Source: Modestobacter sp. (GTDB lineage: Bacteria > Actinomycetota > Actinomycetes > Mycobacteriales > Geodermatophilaceae). From it: a DNA stretch of 17,708 nt. The DNA is taken from positions 1 to 17,708 of the forward strand of contig JAOPUQ010000119.1 in assembly GCA_025963425.1 (NCBI GenBank), given 5' to 3'. Below, one piece after another: positions 1-6,874 of this stretch. A program made the translations under genes and the position numbers. The notes beneath the pieces were generated by a model that made no database searches, was not told where the DNA came from, and saw only the letters and a list, made by a program, of their open reading frames with translations. Within the stretch, counting starts at the first letter, position 1, and every line of letters starts with the position of its first letter.

Positions 1-2
1 CG

Positions 3-287
3 GAGAAGTACGAGTACGCGGACGTGACGGTCACCGTGCTCCCCCGGAGCGCCCTCCGGAAGGTGGTGATCGAAGGCCCGGGCCCCGCGGTGCGGGAAGT
101 GTCGATCAACAGCGGCTCGGTCTGGCACGGCACACCGGACGGCACAGACTGGTCATGGCCCCCGCTCGGCCAGCTCTCCCTGTATTACGAGGGGCTGGAA
201 CGTCGGTTGCTGGTACCGGCCAGAGGGCGCGCCTCGGCCGGGTTCGACGTCCTCGTGGACGAGTTGATGGCAGACCTTCCGGGGTAG
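3..287 (+). CDS. C-terminal part of an unrecognised protein (5' end outside window)
   Basis: An open frame enters from the left edge at base 3 and stops at 287, giving about 94 visible residues. A GTG at 24 could be read as a start, but codons continue open upstream to the edge and no ribosome binding site precedes it, so I treat this as the 3' end of a longer gene. The visible part alternates hydrophobic and charged residues (VTVTVLPRSALRKVVIEG, then SVWHGTPDGTDWSWPPLG), as in a small beta-rich domain, and ends DELMADLPG. No catalytic motif, signal peptide or membrane segment is visible and I do not recognise the family. It lies outside the left attachment repeat, so it probably belongs to the resident chromosome or an older insertion. 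Confidence 0.5.
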   Translation, partial: EKYEYADVTVTVLPRSALRKVVIEGPGPAVREVSINSGSVWHGTPDGTDWSWPPLGQLSLYYEGLERRLLVPARGRASAGFDVLVDELMADLPG

Positions 288-427
288 GCCGCAGCCCGGC
301 TGATGACCCGGTCGGTGGCGCCGACTAGAACCGGGGCCGGCTCGGTCGGGCCGGCTCCGGGCACGCGACACAGTGCGCCGGAGAAGCAGCGGGCCGTCCC
401 CGCGATGCGAGAACGGCCTGCTGGAAC

Positions 428-490
428 GGTGGAGCTGAGGGGACTCGAACCCCTGACCCCCACACTGCCAGGCCGTCTTGATCGCGTTCA
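428..490 (-). repeat. Left attachment repeat: 3' half of tRNA-Ala(GGC) plus element arm
   Basis: On the minus strand the stretch reads as tRNA positions of about 32 to 75: anticodon loop CTGGCAG (anticodon GGC), stem TGTGG, variable loop GGGTC, T arm AGGGG-TTCGAGT-CCCCT, acceptor strand CAGCTCC, discriminator A, then CC. U at position 70 fits the G3:U70 pair that marks tRNA-Ala. The bases before the loop (ACGGC) cannot pair with the anticodon stem, so this is not a whole tRNA gene. It matches 14225-14287 except at three positions, with identity continuing past the tRNA half into TGAACGCGATCAAGACGG, which I infer is element arm sequence. Confidence 0.85.
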
Positions 491-574
491 TGGGGGTTCG
501 CTCCGGTTCCGTAAGCGCCGCGACCTGCACGTTCGAACCATGGTGGACTTCCGCGCACAACCGCGGAGGCCGTT

Positions 575-598
575 AACTGCAACCACAACTGCAACCAC
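575..598 (+). repeat. Tandem pair of 12-mer AACTGCAACCAC, likely integrase arm sites
   Basis: Two perfect, adjacent copies of AACTGCAACCAC occupy 575-586 and 587-598, 85 bp inside the left attachment repeat. The same 12-mer recurs exactly at 14167-14178 and 14384-14395, beside the right attachment repeat. Four exact copies confined to the two junctions are unlikely by chance in GC-rich DNA. Short direct repeats flanking the core site are typical arm-type binding sites of tyrosine recombinases. The function here is inferred. Confidence 0.7.
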
Positions 599-680
599 TC
601 TTGAAGTGCGCACGAACGGTCGCGGGTTGGCGACGCGTCACTCGGCGCGTTCCGTCGGCAGTACGACGCCCCCTGGTCGG

Positions 681-1109
681 CCGGCATACGAGTCCAAGCT
701 CGGCCTGCCCGATCTCCTCGACGACGCGGTGCTCTCGCCTCTTACCGACCAGCTGCTCGCCCTGCTCCAGCAGAGCCACGTCGATCACACGTCGATCTAC
801 CGCGGCCCCAGCGCGGCCGCCCGCGGCGACGCCGAGGCACGCGCGGCCTGGTCCCCGACCTCGCGGCGTTGGACGGCTGGATGCAGCGCTGGCGCCCCCT
901 GGGTCCGGACGCCGACGTGGTGGACCGGGTCAACCCGGTCTACTTCCCCCCCGTAACCACCTCGTCGAGGCGGCCCTCGCCGCCGCGACCGACGGGGACC
1001 TGGATCCGCTCCTGGACGCAATGGCCACCCCCGACGACGAGCGCCCTGGCCTCGAGCTCTACGCCGCCATCACCCCCAAGGATTTCGGCGCGCCTACCGG
1101 ACCTTCTGA
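681..1109 (+). pseudogene. selO: Decayed C-terminal part of SelO (YdiU-family protein adenylyltransferase)
   Basis: The SelO C-terminal region can be followed through successive reading frames. The first frame gives KLGLPDLLDDAVLSPLTDQL and continues to DHTSIYRGPS. From about 845 the second gives LAALDGWMQRW and VNPVYFP. After a run of seven C bases near 945 the third gives RNHLVEAALAAATDGDLD and then DDERPGLELYAA. A last shift gives AYRTF followed by TGA at 1107-1109, where family members usually end YRTFCGT. NPxYxPRNHxVExAL and the DERP...Y block are hallmarks of the SelO tail. SelO transfers AMP from ATP to Ser, Thr or Tyr of target proteins. The kinase-like catalytic N-terminal portion is absent and at least three frameshifts exclude function. 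It lies just inside the left junction and abuts an IS3 remnant, which suggests insertion and deletion removed the rest. Confidence 0.75.
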
Positions 1110-1136
1110 GGGACCTGAGTTTTCGCCCCGCTGCTG

Positions 1137-1274
1137 CGGTGAGGCCGAACGCGGGGCGAGGATCGTCGACTGGATCGAGGCCTACTACGGCCCCCGCGGG
1201 CGCCATTCCTCGCTCGGCTGCCCCAGCCAGTGCAGTTCGAGAACCTTCACACCGCCGCGGTCACCGCGGCATGA
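1137..1274 (+). pseudogene. IS3-family transposase, C-terminal remnant (rve/DDE end)
   Basis: The frame gives RIVDWIEAYYGPRGRHSSLG, the characteristic C-terminal block of IS3-family OrfB transposases (family form: WIExWYNxxRRHSSLGYxSP). At about 1217 the frame is lost by a small deletion. Reading continues one frame over as LPQPVQFENLHTAAVTAA and stops at TGA 1272-1274, again as family members end. Only about 45 residues remain; the D, D and most of the E region of the catalytic triad and the terminal inverted repeats are not present. It is inactive. Together with the adjacent SelO fragment it marks a deletion or insertion scar upstream of the sensor kinase gene. Confidence 0.8.
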
Positions 1275-1391
1275 TCGCCTGACCCGACATGTCCGGAGAA
1301 CCGTGGCCGGCTCGAGGATGCCTCAACGGTGCGTAGGAAAGGCGTGCGTCGCTCGCTAGCATCAACGACGTCGGGACGGAAGGTCGACGCC

Positions 1392-3515
1392 ATGCCCACC
1401 AACCCATGGGTTGCGATCGACGCGACGGCGTCGCCGTCGCTGCGGGCCAGCGAGCTTCGGCGGGTCTGGGACCACTACCTCGCTGACGGCCGCCTCGAAC
1501 AGCCGCGCCGGCCGATCGCCGAGTCCTGGCGCCGCTCGCGGAACGCCGGCATTGATCCCTCCAGCAGCCGGGCCCCGACGGTGTTCGCGGATCGCCGTGA
1601 CATTGGAGAGCGTTGGGCGGCCCATCCGCTCCAGGCGGCCGCGCCGTTGATCCGTCGCTGGCTCGGACCCGTCGCCAACGAGAGCGACCAACTGATCGTC
1701 GTCAGCGATGCCGACGGCATGCTTCTGTGGTTGGAGGGCGACGCGGGGGTCCGCTCGGCGGCCGACGCGGCGAACTTCGTCGAAGGCGCTCTGTGGAGCG
1801 AGAACGGCACAGGCACGAACGCGATCGGGACCGCGCTCGCGGCCGACCACGTGGTACAGGTGCACGCGGCTGAGCACTTCAGCGAGATCGTCCACGGCTT
1901 GACCTGCGCTGCCGCACCCATCCACGATCCCGAGGACGGTCGGCTGCTCGGCGTCATCGATCTCACCGGGTTGATGCGCCAGGCGCACCCGCGCAGCGTC
2001 GCCGCGGTCGTGGCGGCCACACGGGCGGTCGAGGCGGAGTTGCGCGTCCAGACGCAGGTCCGCGACGCGCGACTCCGTGCCCGCCACGTGGACCGCCTCG
2101 CCTCCGCCGGCGACAGACTGGCGCTCGTCAGTCGCAGTGGCCGCGTGATCGCCGCTCATCCGGACGGATTTCTGCACGCCGCGCGGCTCGAAGTCCCTCC
2201 TGGTGGTGGCATGGTCGTGCTCCCGGGCGGACGACCTGGGATCGCTGAGGCGCTCGACCTCGACGCCTACCTCGTCCGTGCGCTCCCCGACGCCCGCGGT
2301 GGGCGTCGCCGGTTACGGAGAATCCCGGCCACCACCCTCGCGAATGGAGCGGTGGACGATCCGAACGAGTGGCGTCACGCGCAGCTCGAACTCAGCCGGC
2401 TGGCGGAGGAGCAGGGCGCCCTCCGGCATGTCGCGACCCTTGTGGCCGGCCAGGCGACGGCGGAGGAGATCTTCGCGACCGTTGCCGAAGCGGTCGCCCG
2501 GCTCTTCCGGGCGGATTGCAGCAGCATCGGTCGGTACGAGCCCGACGGAACGATGACCGTGACGGCCTCCTGGACCAGTGGAGACCGCGCACTACGGGTC
2601 GACACAGAGGTCTGGCCCGACGGGGACAGCGTCGCAGCGCTTGTGCAGCAGTCGGGTCGGCCCAGCCGGCTCGACGACCACGAGCGCGTGTCACGGCCGA
2701 CCGCCGAGATCGCGCAGGCTCGCGGCTCCGGGACGCGCTCCACTGTCGGTGCCCCGATCCTCGTCGACGGTCGCGTCTGGGGCGTGATCCTCGCGGGCCT
2801 GCCGGGGCCGGGGCCGTTCGCCGAGGACACCGAGTCGCGGCTCATGGGCTTCGCGGAGCTCGTGGCGACGGCCATTTCCAACGCCGTCGCCCGCGCAGAG
2901 CTCAACGCCTCCCGAGCCCGCATTGTCGCGGCCGCTGACGACGCCCGTCGCCGCATCGAGCGCGATCTGCACGACGGAGCGCAGCAGCGCCTCGCCTCCC
3001 TCGTGCTGGCTCTGCGCGTAGCGGCAGGCAACGGCACGGCGGAACCCGCGGAGTTGCGGGCGGAGCTGGCTGGCGCCGCGGACGCCGTGACGGTGGCGCT
3101 CGACGAGCTGCGCGAGACCGCGCGCGGGATCCACCCGGCGATACTGTCCACAGGCGGACTCGCGATGGCCTTGCGGGCGCTCTCCCGCCGCTGCGGGATC
3201 CCCGTGCAGCTGGATGTCGCGACCGGTGGACCGCTGTCGGAGCGCATCGAGGTGGCGGCCTACTACGTCGTCTCCGAGCTGCTCACGAACGCGGTCAAGC
3301 ACGCGCGCGCCACTGTCGTGCATCTGGCGGTCGAGCAAACCGACGGCAGGCTGTGCCTGTCGGTTCGCGACGACGGCATCGGCGGCGCGGATCCAGCCCG
3401 AGGCTCGGGTCTCATCGGCCTGCGCGACCGGGTGGAGGCGATCGCAGGAAGCATCGTCCTCGACAGCCCGCCAGGGGCTGGCACGGCGGCGCTCGTTTCC
3501 CTTCCTCTGGATTGA
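1392..3515 (+). CDS. Sensor histidine kinase with AcoR-type GAF, second GAF and NarL-class kinase core (707 aa)
   Basis: A soluble sensor kinase with no membrane segment. Residues 1-200 resemble the N-terminus of AcoR-type activators: PIAESWRRSR at 41-50, then a GAF domain with SENGTGTNAIGTALA (136-150) and PIHDPEDGRLLGVIDLTG (176-193). Residues 340-500 form a second GAF domain. The NarL/HisKA_3 dimerisation box is RRRIERDLHDGAQQR, phospho-acceptor His527. The HATPase_c domain has an N box (TNAVKHA, Asn633), DDGIGG (660-665) and GSGLIGLRDRV (671-681), and the protein ends LVSLPLD. I chose ATG 1392 because GGAAGG lies 8 bp upstream; an in-frame start at 1329 has no such site. It is predicted to autophosphorylate from ATP and pass phosphate to a LuxR-type response regulator, but none is encoded nearby. 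It converges on the carboxylase operon, so a sensing role for that pathway is plausible but unproven. Confidence 0.85.
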   Translation: MPTNPWVAIDATASPSLRASELRRVWDHYLADGRLEQPRRPIAESWRRSRNAGIDPSSSRAPTVFADRRDIGERWAAHPLQAAAPLIRRWLGPVANESDQLIVVSDADGMLLWLEGDAGVRSAADAANFVEGALWSENGTGTNAIGTALAADHVVQVHAAEHFSEIVHGLTCAAAPIHDPEDGRLLGVIDLTGLMRQAHPRSVAAVVAATRAVEAELRVQTQVRDARLRARHVDRLASAGDRLALVSRSGRVIAAHPDGFLHAARLEVPPGGGMVVLPGGRPGIAEALDLDAYLVRALPDARGGRRRLRRIPATTLANGAVDDPNEWRHAQLELSRLAEEQGALRHVATLVAGQATAEEIFATVAEAVARLFRADCSSIGRYEPDGTMTVTASWTSGDRALRVDTEVWPDGDSVAALVQQSGRPSRLDDHERVSRPTAEIAQARGSGTRSTVGAPILVDGRVWGVILAGLPGPGPFAEDTESRLMGFAELVATAISNAVARAELNASRARIVAAADDARRRIERDLHDGAQQRLASLVLALRVAAGNGTAEPAELRAELAGAADAVTVALDELRETARGIHPAILSTGGLAMALRALSRRCGIPVQLDVATGGPLSERIEVAAYYVVSELLTNAVKHARATVVHLAVEQTDGRLCLSVRDDGIGGADPARGSGLIGLRDRVEAIAGSIVLDSPPGAGTAALVSLPLD

Positions 3516-3540
3516 GTGGGCGCACGACCACGTACACGGT

Positions 3541-3565
3541 GTGGGCGCTGGCCGGAACGCGCCAC
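3541..3565. terminator. Possible hairpin between convergent kinase gene and operon end
   Basis: GTGGGCGC (3541-3548) can pair with GCGCCAC (3559-3565) with one bulged G and a 10-nt loop, in the 139-bp gap between the kinase stop (3515) and the stop of the last operon gene (3655). It could stop transcription from either side. There is no T-run on either strand, so this is a weak call. Confidence 0.25.
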
Positions 3566-3654
3566 AATCCGAACTCACCAACCCCAGTGTGGCCCCGCTT
3601 TGATCTCGGCTACCTCGGCGGCGCTGCCCTTGAGCTTGTCCATGCCGCTTCTCG

Positions 3655-4464
3655 TCACCCCAATGTTGCGAGCCGGGCGAGCACCAGTTCGGGCTCAGCG
3701 TCACCGGGGATCTCGGCCAGGAGGACCTTGGCGCCGGGCGGCGAACCGTCGACCCAGAACGACGGAGGCACCACCGCTCCTCCGGTCTCATCACCGTGCA
3801 GCTCCAGCGCGACGTCGGTGCGCAGTGCCAGCCCCCAGCGGTAGTGATCAACGGCGTTGATCACTGGTGAGTACGTCGCGAGGTCCTCGTCAACGAGTCC
3901 GTCGAGACCGTCGTGGTCGGCCCGACGGCCGTCGAGGATCAGGAGGGTGATCGGGCACGTCTCGAACCGGCGCAGCCAGTCGGCGACGTACATCGATGCG
4001 GACTCACCGTGGTCGGGCTCGATCATCGACACCTCGGGATTCCCGGCAGGAGCCTGGGCCAGTGCGAGCCAGCGCAGGGGAGCGGGGATCTGCAGCGCCA
4101 GCGGCAACCGGCTGGACGAGCCGAGGACTTCGACGAGGCGGACCACGGACGCAGCCAGATCCCGGTCGGCAAGGAGGGTCTTGAGGGCGAAGCCGGTGCG
4201 GGAGCGTGCTCCCATGGCTTCGATGAGATCGGGCCTGTGGGCAAGATGCTGGGCGTACACGGCCTCGACGTCGACCAGGGTGAGGTCCGGGTGCAGCAGG
4301 CCCTGCGCCTGCCCGAAGTAGCTTTGGCACTCCGCAGGTTCCGACCAGGGCACCGGTGCGCCATGCAGGATCCGGGCGGATCCGTAGGCCGTGTGGTCGA
4401 GAATCAGCGGGACTGCTCGACCAGTGGGCGGGCTGGCCAGCACAGCGTCGAACTTGGTGGACAT
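3655..4464 (-). CDS. Unrecognised 269-residue protein, last gene of the carboxylase operon; candidate fifth (epsilon-like) subunit
   Basis: A cytosolic-looking protein of about 29 kDa with no signal peptide, membrane segment or cofactor motif that I can name. The sequence alternates hydrophobic strands (ITLLILDGR at 172-180, LPLALQIPAPLRWLALAQ at 120-137) with helical, charged stretches, compatible with an alpha/beta fold. Residues that may matter include HGDETGGAVVPPSFWVDGSP (223-242). The ATG at 4464 is preceded by CCGGAG 8 bp upstream. The gene starts 84 bp after the HyuB-like gene; the others in the operon are only 22-31 bp apart, and the gap holds a strong hairpin, so expression may be lower. 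Acetophenone carboxylase has a fifth, separately behaving subunit of roughly this size (about 34 kDa) in addition to its four-subunit core; by position and size this gene is a candidate for that role. That is inference, as I see no homology evidence. Confidence 0.75.
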   Translation of the reverse strand: MSTKFDAVLASPPTGRAVPLILDHTAYGSARILHGAPVPWSEPAECQSYFGQAQGLLHPDLTLVDVEAVYAQHLAHRPDLIEAMGARSRTGFALKTLLADRDLAASVVRLVEVLGSSSRLPLALQIPAPLRWLALAQAPAGNPEVSMIEPDHGESASMYVADWLRRFETCPITLLILDGRRADHDGLDGLVDEDLATYSPVINAVDHYRWGLALRTDVALELHGDETGGAVVPPSFWVDGSPPGAKVLLAEIPGDAEPELVLARLATLG

Positions 4465-4506
4465 TGCTTGCTCCGGAGGCGTCGGGTCGGAACGGGAGAG
4501 ATCACG

Positions 4507-4538
4507 GGAGTGGGGGCCGCATCCGCGACCCCCACTCC
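4507..4538 (-). terminator. Intercistronic hairpin (10-bp perfect stem) after the HyuB-like gene
   Basis: GGAGTGGGGG (4507-4516) and CCCCCACTCC (4529-4538) are perfect inverted repeats around a 12-nt loop, 10 bases after the TGA of the HyuB-like gene and before the 269-residue gene. Two further pairs (AC/GT) form across a one-base bulge. No T-run follows on the minus strand, so full intrinsic termination is doubtful. A partial terminator or an mRNA-stabilising 3' structure is the likelier role, setting the ratio of subunits to the last protein. Confidence 0.5.
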
Positions 4539-4548
4539 GTGGGCGGGG

Positions 4549-6849
4549 TCAGGCCCGCCGTCGTACGGTCTCGCCGTGCTTGGTCTCGAGCTCGGCGACG
4601 CGTGCCTCGAGCTCGGCGATCTTCACCTCGCGACGGTCCGGGATCATGATGATCGGCATCTTGTCGATGGTCGCCTTCACCCGACGGGGTCCGTCGATCT
4701 CGAACACCGTCGCGGTGAGCTCGTCGGTCTCGTCGCCCCACGAGCCGTAGTACCGGAGGTCCGCCGGCGGCTCCTCGGTCACCCAGGAGTCGACGAACTG
4801 CTGGTAGGGCCGGCCGCGCTCGAGACGATCCTTGCGGGCCTGGGCGCGCAGCTCGGCGGTGCACTCGGAGTCGAGCCGGAAGGTGTCCGCGTCGTAGGCC
4901 ACCGCGAAAATGTCCCGCGCGACTTCGGCGCCGATCCGGCCGAGCTCGACGTCCTTGACGACCGACTCAGGGTCCCTCTCGAGCGGATCTCCGTAGCCGC
5001 CACCGGCCCCCTGGGAGATCATGTAGAGCTCGCCGTCCTTGGCGACGTCGAACTGGAGCCCCATGTGCTGGGTGGAGTACTTTCCGCCTTCGAACGGCTG
5101 CTCGTTCATGACCTTCTCCATCGAGAGGTCGAACTTGCTCGGGTCCTTGCGGATGGCGTCGTACACGTTGACGCCCTTGACCGTCGCCAGCGGGTAGGTG
5201 CCGCAGCCGTAACCACCGAACATGCCGTAGATCGAGGAGAACTTCGACCCCGACGTCACCGTCATGAAGCCCCAGTGAGGCGTGCCCTCGCTGGCGACGA
5301 TCATCTCGTAGCCCATGCCGCCGGTGAACTTGCCGAACCCCATGTTGTCGCGGACGAGACGCTTCGAGACCAGCTGCATGAACGGCACCTCCTCCTCCAT
5401 GACCTCCTGCTCAGCGGTGTCGGCCATGGCGCAGAAGAGCGGGGAGACGGCGTCCTCGCCGTCCTTGAACGGCTTCGCACCGCCCGGCATGCCGTTGAGG
5501 TCGGCGCACAGGTTGCCGACAGTGTCGCCGTGCTGGGTGATTCCGCCCCACAGGAAGGTGTTGATCTGGTTGAACCAGTTGGCCACCACGTTGGAGTACT
5601 TGTCGGGCGTGGAGAACTGCATCTTCCCGTAGAGCGCCTGCATCATCGAGAACCCTCGGAAGGATGCCTGGAGGGACTGCCCCATGGGTGCGTCGTATGA
5701 CGCGTCGGCCCAGGTGCCCTCGTCGGAGATGATCTCGATACAGCTCATCGCCGAGGTGCATCGCGGTAGGTCGGGCCACCAGAAGGCGAGGATCGCCTGC
5801 ATCATCATCGACTTCACCGAGCACAGCGGGGAGTTGATGGCCCGGTTAAGGATCTCCGGACCGGTGCCGCGCAGGTCGACTGTCATCTTGTCGCCCTTGA
5901 TGTGGATCTTGCACGCCAGCTTGATGAGGATGTTCTCCTTCAGCGTGCTGTCCATGAACTGGTTGAAGCTGACCGTCCCGTCGGGGAGCTCGCTGATCCG
6001 GCGGCGCACCTCGGTGTCGACGTCCTCGACCGTGACGCGGAGCGCGGCCACGAACGCCTCGACCCCGACCTCGTCGATGACGGCGTCCACCCGCTCCATG
6101 ATCCGCCGGACCGATCCGATCTTGACCTTGAGGTCCGCGAGCTGGAGCTTGGGGTCGCGCACGGAGTGCTGCAGGAAAGTGAGCAGGTCGCGGCGCAGGT
6201 GACCCCTCTCCACGATCTTGAAGGGGCTCATGCGCAGACCGTCGTCGAACGCCGTCTCCGACCCCGAAGGCATACCGCCTGGTTCGCACGCGCCGTTCTC
6301 ACCCTCGTGGATGGTGGCGGCGACCCAGGCGATGATCTCGCCGTCACGCATGATCGGCATGATCATCGACTGGTCGGTGTTGTGGACGTTTCCGAACCGG
6401 GCATCGTTGTGGATGAAGCCGTCGCCCTCGTGGATCCCCACGGTGGGCTCGTCCTTCCAGTACTTCATGATGTAGCGGATCGGGTGGTGCAGGATCGCGG
6501 AGAACGCGATCACGCCGTGGCAGGACAGGTAGGACACGTCTCCCGCCCCGGTGTAGATGGCGGTGGTGAGATCTCCCCACTTCGCACCCGGAGCGGCACC
6601 CTGGGCCTCACACATCTCGTAGCCCTCGTCCAGCGCGCCCGCGATCCGCTTGCGGATCCGTTCGACGGTCAGCCGGTCGACGCCCTTCGCGATGCACGCG
6701 TCCTCGTAGACAGAACGCTCGGCGATGGTGTGCGAGCGCATGATTTCGGGGTCGGGGCCCAGGAACAACGTGGTCTCGTCCATGAACTTGGAGACCCACT
6801 GCGTCTCCAGCTCGGTGAGGGCCTGCGGCTCGTTCTCGAGGGTGGTCAT
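4549..6849 (-). CDS. HyuB/acetone-carboxylase-alpha-like subunit of an ATP-dependent ketone carboxylase (766 aa)
   Basis: Member of the hydantoinase B/oxoprolinase family, about 85 kDa and close in length to acetone carboxylase alpha. Visible hallmarks: HNDARFGNVHNTD at 147-159, matching the NDxxxGNVHxxD metal-site region of ketone carboxylases; NGMPGGAKPF at 452-461; GFGKFTGGMGYE at 504-515; and GAGGGYGDPLERDP at 614-627, the signature GGGGYGDPLxRDP block of the family. The C-terminus (about 741-760) is a short heptad-like helix. In acetone carboxylase this subunit holds the metal site where the enol phosphate of the ketone meets CO2 or carboxyphosphate; I infer the same here. The start at ATG 6849 has AGGAG 7 bp upstream. 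It follows HyuA-like subunit 2 by 25 bp. N-methylhydantoinase B is the main alternative name, but the linked gamma-like gene argues for a carboxylase. Confidence 0.85.
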   Translation of the reverse strand: MTTLENEPQALTELETQWVSKFMDETTLFLGPDPEIMRSHTIAERSVYEDACIAKGVDRLTVERIRKRIAGALDEGYEMCEAQGAAPGAKWGDLTTAIYTGAGDVSYLSCHGVIAFSAILHHPIRYIMKYWKDEPTVGIHEGDGFIHNDARFGNVHNTDQSMIMPIMRDGEIIAWVAATIHEGENGACEPGGMPSGSETAFDDGLRMSPFKIVERGHLRRDLLTFLQHSVRDPKLQLADLKVKIGSVRRIMERVDAVIDEVGVEAFVAALRVTVEDVDTEVRRRISELPDGTVSFNQFMDSTLKENILIKLACKIHIKGDKMTVDLRGTGPEILNRAINSPLCSVKSMMMQAILAFWWPDLPRCTSAMSCIEIISDEGTWADASYDAPMGQSLQASFRGFSMMQALYGKMQFSTPDKYSNVVANWFNQINTFLWGGITQHGDTVGNLCADLNGMPGGAKPFKDGEDAVSPLFCAMADTAEQEVMEEEVPFMQLVSKRLVRDNMGFGKFTGGMGYEMIVASEGTPHWGFMTVTSGSKFSSIYGMFGGYGCGTYPLATVKGVNVYDAIRKDPSKFDLSMEKVMNEQPFEGGKYSTQHMGLQFDVAKDGELYMISQGAGGGYGDPLERDPESVVKDVELGRIGAEVARDIFAVAYDADTFRLDSECTAELRAQARKDRLERGRPYQQFVDSWVTEEPPADLRYYGSWGDETDELTATVFEIDGPRRVKATIDKMPIIMIPDRREVKIAELEARVAELETKHGETVRRRA

Positions 6850-6874
6850 GATTGTTCTCCTGTTCTCGGTCCGG

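Noticed and set aside
428..503. Complete tRNA-Ala gene at the left repeat
   Set aside because: T arm and acceptor 3' strand are perfect, but there is no D arm, no 5' acceptor strand and no pairing 5' anticodon strand. The same is true at 14225-14287.
681..1274. Frameshifts in SelO and IS3 regions as sequencing errors
   Set aside because: Several shifts cluster in every remnant gene while more than 12 kb of other genes have none, and large parts of the proteins are also missing. Raw reads could still settle single cases such as the C-run near 945.
2691..3851. 386-codon minus-strand open frame overlapping the sensor kinase and the operon end
   Set aside because: It is antisense to the kinase domains and out of frame with the 269-aa gene; its composition is that of a shadow frame.
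3913..5700. 595-codon plus-strand open frame opposite the HyuB-like gene and its neighbours
   Set aside because: It lies antisense to two well-supported genes, its translation is low-complexity Arg/Val/Gly/His-rich with no family resemblance, and such shadows are routine in GC-rich DNA.
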